A stretch of 64,000 bases of DNA. Source: Nostocales cyanobacterium Centralia_MAG_434. Lineage in GTDB: Bacteria > Cyanobacteriota > Cyanobacteriia > Cyanobacteriales > Nostocaceae. The position numbers were made by a program, and so were the translations under genes. Where the stretch lies: positions 1-64,000 of the forward strand of contig JAJPJF010000080.1 in the NCBI GenBank assembly GCA_021324415.1, given 5' to 3'. This document shows, piece by piece, positions 18,495 through 26,673 of this stretch. A model generated the notes under the pieces. The model did not search any database. It was not told where the DNA came from and saw only the letters and a list, made by a program, of their open reading frames with translations. Position 1 is the first letter of the stretch. The number at the start of each line of letters is the position of its first letter.

Positions 18495-19625
18495 ATGCGC
18501 CTTACATCACTTGATGTCTTTCGCGGTATTGCGATCGCCGGTATGATCCTCGTCAATATGGCAAGCATCGCAGAACCTAATGTTTATCCTGCACTACTCC
18601 ATGCTGATTGGCACGGTTGCACACTTGCTGACCTAGTCTTTCCGTTTTTTCTCTTTATTGTCGGTGTAGCAATGGCGTTTTCTCTATCTAAGTACACCGA
18701 CAACAACAAACCCAAAGCGTCTCTCTACTGGCGTATCTTGCGCCGCACCGCAATTTTATTTGCTTTGGGGTTACTGCTGAATGGCTTTTGGAATAAAGGA
18801 CTATGGACCTTTGACTTAAGCACCATCCGCATTATGGGGATATTGCAGCGTATTAGCTTGACCTACCTGCTTGCATCTCTTGCCGTCCTCAACCTACCAC
18901 GTAAAGCACAATGGATATTGGCGGGGGTGCTGCTGATCGGCTATTGGCTAGCAATGATGTATGTCACCGTTCCAGGTTATGGCGCTGGCGTGCTAACGCG
19001 AGAAGGAAATCTAGGCGCTTATATTGATCGCTTGATTATCCCTAAAGCACATCTGTATAAAGCCGATGGTTTTAACAATTTGGGAGATCCAGAGGGACTT
19101 TTCAGTACTCTTCCAGCAGTAGTAAGTGTTCTTGCTGGCTATTTTACTGGATATTGGATACGTAACCAAGCCGTAAAATCACGTACAAGCATAGGGTTAG
19201 CACTATTTGGCATTGGTTGCTTACTTGGTGGTTGGGTGTGGGACTTGGCTTTCCCTATCAGCAAGAAAATGTGGACAAGTTCCTTTGTGATCTTCACTGT
19301 TGGTTGGGCATTATTGTTACTTGCTGCATGTTATGAACTGATTGAAGTGCGGCGAGTGCGGCGATGGGGTAAACCTTTTGAAGTGATGGGGTTAAATGCG
19401 ATCGTTGTCTTCGTGGCTTCCGTGCTACTGATTAAAATTCTCGTAAAAACCAACATTGGGACAGGGGAAAATGCTCCCAGTACTTATGATTGGATATACC
19501 ACAATCTTTTCGCATCTTGGGCAGGTGCACTTAACGGCTCACTATTGTTTGCTATTGTCACTCTACTGTTATGGCTAGCAGTTGCTTATGGCATGTATCG
19601 ACGACACTGGTTTATAAAAGTCTGA
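18495..19625 (+). CDS. COG4299 membrane acyltransferase (HGSNAT-like)
   Basis: A 376-residue integral membrane protein with about ten helices. It starts MRLTSLDVFRGIAIAGMILVN, followed by HADWHGCTLADLVFPFFLFIVGVAM, the hallmark of COG4299/DUF5009 proteins related to heparan-alpha-glucosaminide N-acetyltransferase. The WHGCTLADLVFP motif holds the conserved His. These enzymes pass acyl groups across the membrane to sugar acceptors; the substrate in cyanobacteria is unknown. It follows moaE by 23 bp and may be co-transcribed, though no functional link is clear. Confidence 0.85.
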   Translation: MRLTSLDVFRGIAIAGMILVNMASIAEPNVYPALLHADWHGCTLADLVFPFFLFIVGVAMAFSLSKYTDNNKPKASLYWRILRRTAILFALGLLLNGFWNKGLWTFDLSTIRIMGILQRISLTYLLASLAVLNLPRKAQWILAGVLLIGYWLAMMYVTVPGYGAGVLTREGNLGAYIDRLIIPKAHLYKADGFNNLGDPEGLFSTLPAVVSVLAGYFTGYWIRNQAVKSRTSIGLALFGIGCLLGGWVWDLAFPISKKMWTSSFVIFTVGWALLLLAACYELIEVRRVRRWGKPFEVMGLNAIVVFVASVLLIKILVKTNIGTGENAPSTYDWIYHNLFASWAGALNGSLLFAIVTLLLWLAVAYGMYRRHWFIKV

Positions 19626-19732
19626 ACCACAGATGAACAAGCCAGTGCCTTGGGTAGACAATGTCCGACTTGTGGTAGCTGGGGTGCAGCTTATTATCTG
19701 CAGTTACTAGATTTATTTAGTCATGAGGCAGT

Positions 19733-20776
19733 TCATTCTACACTTACATTTGTCAGAAGCTCATCTGTTTGACTACTATTAAGTTGGTCGAGCATTGACC
19801 AAATCTGTTGTAACATTGGCTCCAATCCGGTACCAGTAACCGCTGAGATTGTGAAGACTGGAGCATGAGATAGGTGATTTAGCTCTACAGCTAGCTTTTC
19901 TAAATCCTGAGTTTCTCGATCAACAGCGTCAATTTTGTTCAATGCCAAAATTTGTGGACGTTCTGTTAAACCTCTTCCGTAGGCTTGTAACTCTTGCTGA
20001 ATTGTATTGTAGTCGCCGATGACATTCTCACTGGTGGCATCAATGAGGTGTAATAGCAAACGCGTACGCTCAATATGGCGTAAAAAATCATGTCCTAATC
20101 CCACTCCTTGAGAAGCACCCTCAATTAAGCCAGGAATATCCGCAAAAACCGTACCATCACCCGTTGGTTTGCGTACCACACCCAAATTTGGCACGAGAGT
20201 GGTGAAAGGGTAGTCGGCAATTTTTGGGCGCGCGGCTGATAAAGCGGAAATCAACGTGGATTTTCCTGCATTTGGTAGTCCGATAATACCGACTTCAGCC
20301 AAAAGTTTGAGTTCAAGGCGCAGAAGTTTCAATTCCCCCGGTAATCCAGGAAGGGCGTATTCAGGGGCGCGATTGCGATTACTTAAAAAATGCTGATTTC
20401 CTAATCCACCTTTCCCGCCATGAGCAACCAGCAAAGTTTGCTTAGGTTCAATTAAGTCTCCTAGTGACTCGCCAGTGTGAGCATCATAAACGACAGTACC
20501 ACAGGGCACTTCAAGTATCAAATCCTTTCCATTTGCCCCAGTGCGGTTGTTTGGTCCTCCACGAGAACCATTTTCTGCTTGAAAACGATGATTGTATTTG
20601 AAGTCAAGCAAGGTTTGCAAATTTTCCTCAGCAATTAAAATGACCGAACCGCCTCGCCCTCCATTACCACCAGATGGACCACCAGCGGGTACATACTTCT
20701 CGCGTCGGAAGGCGACAATACCATCACCACCCTTACCAGATTCTACTTCGATTTCTACTTGGTCGATAAATTGCAT
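19733..20776 (-). CDS. obgE: Obg-family GTPase
   Basis: A 347-residue GTPase: N-terminal glycine-rich Obg fold ([27 protein letters not shown]), then a G domain with G1 GLPNAGKST, the TTLVPNLG switch I, G3 [10 protein letters not shown]4 NKID and a SAVTGTGL G5-like end. Obg proteins bind the large ribosomal subunit and link ribosome maturation to stress. Obg family length is normal for the cyanobacterial short form, without the C-terminal OCT domain. It runs opposite to the acyltransferase, with convergent ends. Confidence 0.97.
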   Translation of the reverse strand: MQFIDQVEIEVESGKGGDGIVAFRREKYVPAGGPSGGNGGRGGSVILIAEENLQTLLDFKYNHRFQAENGSRGGPNNRTGANGKDLILEVPCGTVVYDAHTGESLGDLIEPKQTLLVAHGGKGGLGNQHFLSNRNRAPEYALPGLPGELKLLRLELKLLAEVGIIGLPNAGKSTLISALSAARPKIADYPFTTLVPNLGVVRKPTGDGTVFADIPGLIEGASQGVGLGHDFLRHIERTRLLLHLIDATSENVIGDYNTIQQELQAYGRGLTERPQILALNKIDAVDRETQDLEKLAVELNHLSHAPVFTISAVTGTGLEPMLQQIWSMLDQLNSSQTDELLTNVSVE

Positions 20777-20853
20777 AGCCGATATTTACAGTTAACAGTT
20801 AGGAGTTAGGAATTAAGAATAATAACTCCTAACTCCTAAATCTTTACTCCTTA

Positions 20854-21525
20854 CTATATATATTGTGAAACATCTTCACCGCACTCGTCCGTCAGATAGG
20901 ATAGGGCACGGAAACGCAAGCTCATCAGTTGCTCATAAAGTGGGTTGATCTTGCATAGGGGTGGAATCCGAATAATTTTGCGATTAAACAGGGTAATATT
21001 GCGCTCAAAAGGGCACTGTGATGGAATCATTTTGCACAAAAAGTGGGCAACCTTAGAATCTTGAATGTCCAACCTGTCAAGCCAGTCACGCAAAGGATGT
21101 AGTGCATCAACTTGACGCTTTGTTCGTACAGCAACAGGTGTGTCTGTTAAGTCTTGTTTTTCTAGAGTATGACGCAGAGCTTCTATGATATCTTCTGGTT
21201 GTTCTAGAGCTTTGCATAACTGGTGCAGGTGATAGTCTTCGCTAGAAGAATATGTGCCATCTGCGATCGCTACCATCACTGCTGTGCGTAGAAAATTTGC
21301 TGCTGCTTGTGTACCTTTGCCTAAAATAGCAGCTAATTCTTCTGGTTCTATGGCTTCTAGTGACTCTAAATTTATGCCAAGAGCCAGATCTTGATTGGTC
21401 AAACTAGCGATCAATTTCTGTTCTTGGATATCAAAGTCGCCATCTGCCCAAGCAATAGTGAGTAAGCCACGTAGCCACGCTACAACTTGTTCGTTGGTGT
21501 AAGGAGATTTTACGGCAGTTGTCAT
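20854..21525 (-). CDS. TerB-like N-domain fused to Mo-dependent nitrogenase C-terminal domain
   Basis: The 223-residue protein has two parts. Residues about 10-125 form a helical TerB-like domain (GLLTIAWADGDFDIQEQKLI; MVAIADGTYSSSEDYHL), with the acidic loops typical of TerB. Residues about 140-223 match the Mo-dependent nitrogenase C-terminus family (PLRDWLDRLDI, IPSQCPFERNI, IPPLCKINPLYEQL, YLTDECGEDV), which has conserved cysteines and is widespread in cyanobacteria despite its name; it is not nitrogenase. Function is unknown. It lies 77 bp before obgE on the same strand and could share its transcript. Confidence 0.75.
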   Translation of the reverse strand: MTTAVKSPYTNEQVVAWLRGLLTIAWADGDFDIQEQKLIASLTNQDLALGINLESLEAIEPEELAAILGKGTQAAANFLRTAVMVAIADGTYSSSEDYHLHQLCKALEQPEDIIEALRHTLEKQDLTDTPVAVRTKRQVDALHPLRDWLDRLDIQDSKVAHFLCKMIPSQCPFERNITLFNRKIIRIPPLCKINPLYEQLMSLRFRALSYLTDECGEDVSQYI

Positions 21526-21712
21526 AAGTCACGCATCAACATTGTCTCTTGTACATGCTATCCCGCATAAAAAAACCAGATTGTGGTGGTTAATGCCAAA
21601 GTTTTTGTGAAGGGTGATCACTACGAGCATCAACAAAAGACTTCTCCTAAAAACCCTATGATAAAATTATTGAGAATTTTTTTAATCAATTTATTTTATA
21701 AGAGAATACTTG

Positions 21713-21928
21713 ATGACTAAAAACACAGTTGACTCGGTCTTATTCAATAGACACCACTCATCCCTCTATGATGAAAGAGTAAAAGAACTTCAGCAACCCA
21801 ACCCTATTATTTCTGATTTCAAATCGTCTGAAATTCTTCAAGCAAGTGATTATGATTTTGATAAATTCGCTACTGCAAAAAACTCTCTAAGTATGCGCTT
21901 ACTGTTTTTGTATATTCCAGTCTTGTAA
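21713..21928 (+). CDS. small uncharacterised protein, 71 aa
   Basis: An open frame of 71 codons starting MTKNTVDSVLFNRHHSSLYD and ending in a hydrophobic LLFLYIPVL. The ATG at 21713 is the natural start; a TTG precedes it. It has no cysteine. It lies 69 bp upstream of a GCS2-type ligase gene and on the same strand, so a shared transcript is likely. I do not recognise the family. It could be a substrate or partner of the ligase, or the remains of a longer gene. Confidence 0.5.
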   Translation: MTKNTVDSVLFNRHHSSLYDERVKELQQPNPIISDFKSSEILQASDYDFDKFATAKNSLSMRLLFLYIPVL

Positions 21929-21997
21929 AATTTCCCTATCTTAGCATTAGTCAATTTAGATCGAAATCAAGTTATTATTGTTTATAAGGTATACATA

Positions 21998-23110
21998 ATG
22001 TTCTATTTTGGTGTCGAGCACGAAGTCGCTTTTCTAAACAAAGAAGGAAAGTTTGCAGATTTTTCCTGCACAAAATTTGCTGATTTCGACCACATTATTG
22101 AAAGACTACCTACCTACTCCAGTGACTATCCTCGTTTGCGGACTGGGGGTGGTGGCATCAGAAAGAAAAGGTGGTACATTGAAGGTTTTGAAAGATTTGC
22201 TGAGTCTGGAGAACTGATTGACTACATTCCCAAAGGTATCGAAATTAGAACAAGCATACACTCTGACATTCACAGTACTATCACTGAATTAACAGAAAGT
22301 TTTCGCTTGTTACGCAATGTTGCTGTACAGTTTGGGTTTTCACCAGTTTTGATTAGTTTTAATCCCTACCACGCTGTTTTTGAGCCAGAACCCCCTCTAA
22401 ATGACTATGAAAATAGATGGCGAGCAGCCTCCCCTGAAAGACAAACTGAGAATATTGCTACACTGACCTATGGTCCAGACTTAAATATTTCTGTAGCAGG
22501 ATTGTCTTACGAGCGCATAATTGATATCGGTAGAAAGCTAACTTATTATAGTCCCTACATTGTTCCTTTTAGTTACAGTTCTCCTTTTTATCTAGGCAAA
22601 TTATGGCAAGGACTATCGGTAAGAACGTTTCTGCGAACAGGTAAAAGACCCTCAGCACTAGTTTTTGTCGAGAAACCAGAGCAACTGATTAAGACCATTC
22701 CTTCATTGACAAAAATCGCACGCATTCCTGCAGAAGTGGGCCGTATTGAATTTAAAGCATTTGATAGCTGTGATAATTTTGATATTTATGCTGGTCTACT
22801 GGCATTACTAAAAGGTCTTGTTTTAGATCAATCGCTACCGGGTAGTGCAAGTGTACCCGATGCAGCTTTGCACCAACTTTCAGCGCAAGAGGGATTTGAT
22901 AACGAAGATATTTTTGAAACTGCGACACAGGTTTTACAGGCAGTAGAGGCAGCACTTGTGCTAGACCCAGATATTCATTTGCTAAAGCCACTAAAAAACC
23001 TTCTCATAAGGCGAGAAACAAAAGCCCATGAATTGATCAAGGCATTTAACAAAGTGGGCTCAATAGAAGCCGCACTTAGATACTCTTACGAGAATAGTAT
23101 AAATTCATAA
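21998..23110 (+). CDS. glutamate-cysteine ligase (GCS2) family protein
   Basis: The 370-residue product starts with FYFGVEHEVAFLNKEGKF, matching the GCS2 opening (GxExE-type metal ligands), then has YIPKGIEIRTSIHSD and VGRIEFKAFDSCDN, which resemble the acidic/arginine motifs of the carboxylate-amine ligases GshA(EgtA)/YbdK. Such enzymes form gamma-glutamyl or related amide bonds using ATP. It is not the usual cyanobacterial GshA as I recall it, so its substrate is uncertain. The upstream 71-residue ORF is its only neighbour on the strand; the next gene is convergent, 6 bp away. Confidence 0.6.
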   Translation: MFYFGVEHEVAFLNKEGKFADFSCTKFADFDHIIERLPTYSSDYPRLRTGGGGIRKKRWYIEGFERFAESGELIDYIPKGIEIRTSIHSDIHSTITELTESFRLLRNVAVQFGFSPVLISFNPYHAVFEPEPPLNDYENRWRAASPERQTENIATLTYGPDLNISVAGLSYERIIDIGRKLTYYSPYIVPFSYSSPFYLGKLWQGLSVRTFLRTGKRPSALVFVEKPEQLIKTIPSLTKIARIPAEVGRIEFKAFDSCDNFDIYAGLLALLKGLVLDQSLPGSASVPDAALHQLSAQEGFDNEDIFETATQVLQAVEAALVLDPDIHLLKPLKNLLIRRETKAHELIKAFNKVGSIEAALRYSYENSINS

Positions 23111-23115
23111 TATTT

Positions 23116-23688
23116 TTATTGATTGCTGGTCCAAAAGACGTAATCAGCAGTATAGTTTATCTTCACTGTAGTGTTTGCATGGGCTGGATTGCATCCTTGG
23201 GTAGGAGCCTTACCCCCTACAGTCTTGACTCTTTGAATGTATGTTACTTTACTTAGCGTACCATTGCCTTGATGTGATTTTGCTTCAAGTAATAACCAAG
23301 GAATGGCATGATCTTGTGGTGAGTTGGCAGTTGCCTGAACTTGACCAACAACTTTGCTACCATCATTTGCCTCCCAAGTAGGACCTGCATAGTGCTTGAT
23401 AATTTTTTGACCTTGGTCGTTGAAAAGGTTAGCATCTGGTGCTTTTAACTTCCATTCAAATTGGTTAGGATTGTCTGCTTTGTTCTTGCACTCATAAATT
23501 TGCACCCCCTTTGCTCTCCCTTGTAGCAGTGGCGTTTGTCCTGTTGGTACTCGTAAGTTTTGGGGAACCTGAGGTGGTGCGATCGCTGCTGTTTTTGTTG
23601 TTTGCGCTACCCCTACTTGTGCAAGTAGGAATGGCAGTAGTAACGAACAAAAAGCTTGTTGACTTTTTCTTTTTATTGTGAGTTTCAT
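23116..23688 (-). CDS. DUF3455 secreted protein
   Basis: A 190-residue protein with a Sec signal peptide (basic MKLTIKRKSQQ, hydrophobic FCSLLLPFLLAQVGVAQ). The mature part fits DUF3455: RAKGVQIYECKN, FEWKLKAPDANLF, HYAGPTWEANDGSKVVG, AIPWLLLEAKSHQGNG, YIQRVKTVGGKAPTQGC and a final YTADYVFW. Members are exported proteins of unknown function found in bacteria and fungi. Two cysteines remain in the mature protein. The gene ends 6 bp from the GCS2 gene stop, convergently. Confidence 0.85.
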   Translation of the reverse strand: MKLTIKRKSQQAFCSLLLPFLLAQVGVAQTTKTAAIAPPQVPQNLRVPTGQTPLLQGRAKGVQIYECKNKADNPNQFEWKLKAPDANLFNDQGQKIIKHYAGPTWEANDGSKVVGQVQATANSPQDHAIPWLLLEAKSHQGNGTLSKVTYIQRVKTVGGKAPTQGCNPAHANTTVKINYTADYVFWTSNQ

Positions 23689-23807
23689 TTTAAAAACACA
23701 TTGAGGGTATTTTATTGTTCATAGATTAGCTTACTTGATAGAGAAACAAAAACCCCCATCTGCTTGAGCAGTGGGGAGTGTCAACGAGCTGTTATTAGAG
23801 TGCTAGG

Positions 23808-24554
23808 TTAAGCTTTCTGCAGATTTTGTTGGAATAGTTCCAGAACTTGTTTCCAAGCATCACTAGCAGCTTCTGAATTGTAGCTAGCACGCTGATCGCA
23901 AAAAAAGCCATGGTCTGCAGGATAGCGAAAAATGCGATGCGGAATCTGGTATTTTTGTAGTTCTGCTTCAATCTCCTCGGTTTGCTCTAGTGGAATGCTG
24001 CGATCATGTGTACCGAAGAATGCGTAAAGAGTACCTTTAATTGCAGAAGTATGAGTAATTGTAGGTGCACCACCACCAGGAATCGAGGTCGTAATCCCAG
24101 CACCGTAAAAAGAAGCTGTGGCTTTGATATCCGGTAGGATCGATGCTAGGTAAACAACGTGACCACCAAAGCAGAACCCAATTGAGCCGATCGCATCTCC
24201 TTTCACATTTGGTAGATTTTTCAAATAGGCAATTGTTGCTTGGATATCGCTCAATAATTCATCTGCTTTTGTTTGATCTTTGTACTTTCTCCCAATTTCA
24301 ATATCCTCAGGTGTGTAGCCAGTTTCAAAACCAGGAGCAAGGCGTTGATAGATAGCAGGAGCGATCGCCACATATCCTTCTTTAGCAATCCGCTCTGTGA
24401 CATCTCGAATGTGACTATTGACCCCAAAGATTTCCTGAATAACAATCACGGCTGGGAAAACCCCCTCATTTTTGGGCTCAGCTAGGTAAGCATCTATCTG
24501 CAAATCTTTATTGGGAATTTTGACGTGAGAGGTACGAATTTCTGTGTTTGTCAT
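23808..24554 (-). CDS. dienelactone hydrolase family protein
   Basis: A 248-residue alpha/beta hydrolase. The nucleophile elbow GFCFGGH (Cys), the late Asp in FGTHDRSIPL and the His in YPADHGFFCDQR fit the Cys-Asp-His triad of dienelactone hydrolases, as does the early VIQEIFGVNSHIRD motif. Such enzymes hydrolyse lactones or related esters in the cytosol; cyanobacterial members have no assigned substrate. It is divergent from the GNAT gene at 24646, with 91 bp between for both promoters. Confidence 0.9.
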   Translation of the reverse strand: MTNTEIRTSHVKIPNKDLQIDAYLAEPKNEGVFPAVIVIQEIFGVNSHIRDVTERIAKEGYVAIAPAIYQRLAPGFETGYTPEDIEIGRKYKDQTKADELLSDIQATIAYLKNLPNVKGDAIGSIGFCFGGHVVYLASILPDIKATASFYGAGITTSIPGGGAPTITHTSAIKGTLYAFFGTHDRSIPLEQTEEIEAELQKYQIPHRIFRYPADHGFFCDQRASYNSEAASDAWKQVLELFQQNLQKA

Positions 24555-24645
24555 TTTAGGTTTTGGGCTGGAGTTTTGTACAATATGTCTCAGTGATAAG
24601 ACTACTGTAAATCTGCCGATTTAATGATTTTTTTACCTAAGACTC

Positions 24646-24846
24646 ATGAATATTAGACTGTATCAACCATCAGATGCTGAGTCAGTCACTACCCTTTGGA
24701 AGGAGGTGTTTCCTGATAACCCGCCACACAGTATTCCAGAAGTGATCATTAGCAAAAAGCTTTCTTTACAGCCAGAGTTATTTTTCGTGGCGGAGATTGA
24801 TTGTGCGATCGCTGGTACAATCATGGCAGGATATGATGGACACCGT
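24646..24846 (+). pseudogene. GNAT acetyltransferase, 5' part, split by IscB element
   Basis: The first 67 codons encode the N-terminal half of a GNAT N-acetyltransferase (MNIRLYQPSDAESVTTLW, then FFVAEIDCAIAGTIMAGYDGHR). The IscB element interrupts the frame right after the CGT codon at 24846; reading into the element adds ten foreign residues before a stop. The remaining 70 codons (with stop) are at 26443-26652 and the phase is exactly kept. So the original gene had about 136 residues, and it is disrupted here. Confidence 0.88.
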
Positions 24847-25085
24847 CAGGGCTCTCTAGTTGAGTGTCAACCCCATACCTAAAGGCTAGGGGCTTGGTAG
24901 TTGACTCCACCTGACCAGACTATCGTTTAGGGCAAGTGTTAAAGAACCTACTCCGGGATGCTCGCTAGTTCCGTGACCCTAGAACCGAACGATTAAACAG
25001 GCTTACAGAGAATAAACCAGTGTCGTTTGGAAAGTACCGACCCTAAACACTGTCGAAGCACACATTACTCTTAAAAGTTGCAGAA
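24829..25085 (+). ncRNA. candidate omega RNA of IscB
   Basis: The 200-bp noncoding stretch between the left end and iscB is where IscB omega RNAs lie (established for the family: guide at the 5' end, scaffold next, IscB gene downstream). It has an outer stem GTCAAC (24866-24871) with GTTGAC (24900-24905) around a CCCC...GGGG hairpin, then further structured text up to about 25070. The guide would be the roughly 16 bases of GNAT sequence left of 24847. Boundaries are estimates; transcription is not shown by the sequence. Confidence 0.6.
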
Positions 25086-26360
25086 ATGCAAAATTATGTT
25101 TTCGTGATTGATACTGAATTGCAACCACTTAACCCAGTCACCCCAAGACGGGCACGAGAATTGCTAACCAAAGGCAAGGCTGCTGTGTTCAGAATGTATC
25201 CGTTCACAATTGTCTTGAAGCATGCCGTCCTTAATCCCGTTTTGCGCCCACTCACAATTAAGTTAGATCCGGGTAGTAGAACAACAGGTATTGCTTTGTT
25301 GGATGGAGAATCGGTTATCTGGTGTGCTGAACTAGAACACCGAGGATGGCAAATCAAAAATGCAATTGAGTCTAGACGTTCACTGCGTCGTGGTCGTCGT
25401 CATCGCAAAACCCGTTATCGTGCTCCAAGATTTAATAACCGCAAACGTCAAGAGGGTTGGCTTGCCCCGTCATTAATGCATCGGGTTGTGAGTATTGAGA
25501 CTTGGGTAAATCGCCTTTGTCGATATACTCCTGTTACCAATTGCGTGATGGAGTTGGTGAAGTTTGACACCCAAAAGATGCAAAACCCGGAGGTAGACGG
25601 GGTGGAGTATCAACAAGGAGAGATAGCGGGTTACGAAGTACGCGAATACCTATTAGAGAAGTGGGGACGCAAATGTGCTTATTGTGATAAACAAGATGTG
25701 CAATTGCAGATAGAACACATTCATCCACGCGCTAAGGGTGGTAGCAACCGTATCTCCAACCTCACCCTAAGTTGCGAAAAGTGCAATCAAAACAAAGGAA
25801 CCAACTCGATTGACGAATTCCTCAAAAAGGATTGTACGCGACTAGAGAAGATTAAGCGACAGGCTAAAGCGCCCTTACCAGACGCTGCTGCTGTCAACTC
25901 TACTCGTTGGAAGTTGTACAACACTCTAAAGCAAATTCTGCCAACTTCCACAGGTACGGGTGGGCAAACCAAGTTCAATAGAACCCGACTTGGATTAGAA
26001 AAGCAGCATTGGATTGATGCCGCGTGTGTTGGGGATGTAGAGACAATTAAGTTATTGACCAATCAGCCATTGCGTATTAAAGCGATGGGTTGGGGCAATC
26101 GCCAAATGTGTGGAACCGACAAATACGGATTCCCCATTCGTCACCGAGAACGCAAGCAAGTTCACTTTGGGTTTAGAACGGGCGATATTGTTAAAGCGAT
26201 TGTCGAGAAAGGCAAAAGGGCGGGTAAACACATTGGTCGTGTTTTATGTCGCACTAGAGGTAGTTTTGATATCTCCACTAAATCAGGAAGAGTAACTGAT
26301 ATTAGCTACAAATACTGCACACACATTCACAAAAAGGACGGGTACAATTATGCGTTCTAA
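25086..26360 (+). CDS. iscB: IscB RNA-guided nuclease
   Basis: A 424-residue IscB. Order: PLMP-like N-domain (PLNPVTPRRARELL, about 14-27), RuvC-I with D61 (KLDPGSRTTGIAL), arginine-rich bridge helix (about 97-122), RuvC-II with E156 (VMELVKF), HNH with zinc cysteines C197/C200 and C230/C233 and H211 (EHIHPRAKGGSN), RuvC-III with H308 and D311 (HWIDAACVG), and a C-terminal TAM-interaction-like domain ending HKKDGYNYAF. All catalytic residues are present, so it is probably active. IscB cuts DNA matching its omega-RNA guide next to a TAM and helps to keep the element by cutting empty sites (inferred for the family). The ATG fits the usual start. Confidence 0.95.
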   Translation: MQNYVFVIDTELQPLNPVTPRRARELLTKGKAAVFRMYPFTIVLKHAVLNPVLRPLTIKLDPGSRTTGIALLDGESVIWCAELEHRGWQIKNAIESRRSLRRGRRHRKTRYRAPRFNNRKRQEGWLAPSLMHRVVSIETWVNRLCRYTPVTNCVMELVKFDTQKMQNPEVDGVEYQQGEIAGYEVREYLLEKWGRKCAYCDKQDVQLQIEHIHPRAKGGSNRISNLTLSCEKCNQNKGTNSIDEFLKKDCTRLEKIKRQAKAPLPDAAAVNSTRWKLYNTLKQILPTSTGTGGQTKFNRTRLGLEKQHWIDAACVGDVETIKLLTNQPLRIKAMGWGNRQMCGTDKYGFPIRHRERKQVHFGFRTGDIVKAIVEKGKRAGKHIGRVLCRTRGSFDISTKSGRVTDISYKYCTHIHKKDGYNYAF

Positions 26361-26368
26361 GATATCTG

Positions 26369-26389
26369 GACGGGGACTAAAGTCCCGTC
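26369..26389. repeat. right-end inner hairpin of IscB element
   Basis: GACGGG(G)ACT pairs with AGTCCCGTC around a two-base loop, nine bases past the IscB stop. It may end the iscB transcript or belong to the right-end structure read by a transposase. Confidence 0.6.
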
Positions 26390-26442
26390 GGTCTTCACCC
26401 CCATGTCTAAAGCCAGGGGCATCCGCCCTTGGAGTTTTTGGT

Positions 26443-26652
26443 GGTTGGCTATATACAGTTGCAGTTAGCCCTCAGTATCAGAGGCAGGGAATTGGCAGAA
26501 AGCTGGTTCAGCAGGCAGAAAGCGCACTGATTGCGATGGGATGTCCCAAAATTAACTTACAGGTTCGTAGCTCCAATGCAGAGGTCGTAGCATTTTATCG
26601 ACGACTCGGCTATGCTATCGAAGAACGCATCAGCATGGGAAAAGTACTTTAA
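26443..26652 (+). pseudogene. GNAT acetyltransferase, 3' part
   Basis: This half holds the acetyl-CoA binding core: GWLYTVAVSPQYQRQGIGRKLV (V-strand and QxxGxG/A loop), then the MGCPKINLQVRSSNAEVVAFYRRLGY end and a stop. It joins the 5' part in phase. An ATG-like start at 26350 would translate it with a foreign N-terminus, but that product would lack half of the fold, so I treat it as disrupted. Confidence 0.85.
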
Positions 26653-26673
26653 CACTAGATTAGGACTGTGAAG

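Larger units (their letters stand above)
24847..26442 (+). mobile_element. IscB-carrying insertion element (IS200/IS605-like), 1.6 kb
   Basis: A 1,596-bp insertion inside the GNAT gene, with junctions ambiguous only for a shared GT (24845-24846 = 26441-26442). No target duplication is seen, as expected for IS200/IS605-type single-strand transposition. It has hairpins near both ends with related text: CCCCATACCTAAAGG...GGGGC at left and CCCCATGTCTAAAGCCAGGGGC at right. It encodes only IscB; no Y1 transposase is present, so movement would need one in trans. The left noncoding part is the candidate omega RNA. Confidence 0.85.

Noticed and set aside
26350-26652. Complete short GNAT gene
   Set aside because: Its first 31 residues come from the element; the GNAT fold lacks its N-terminal half, so this is a gene fragment.
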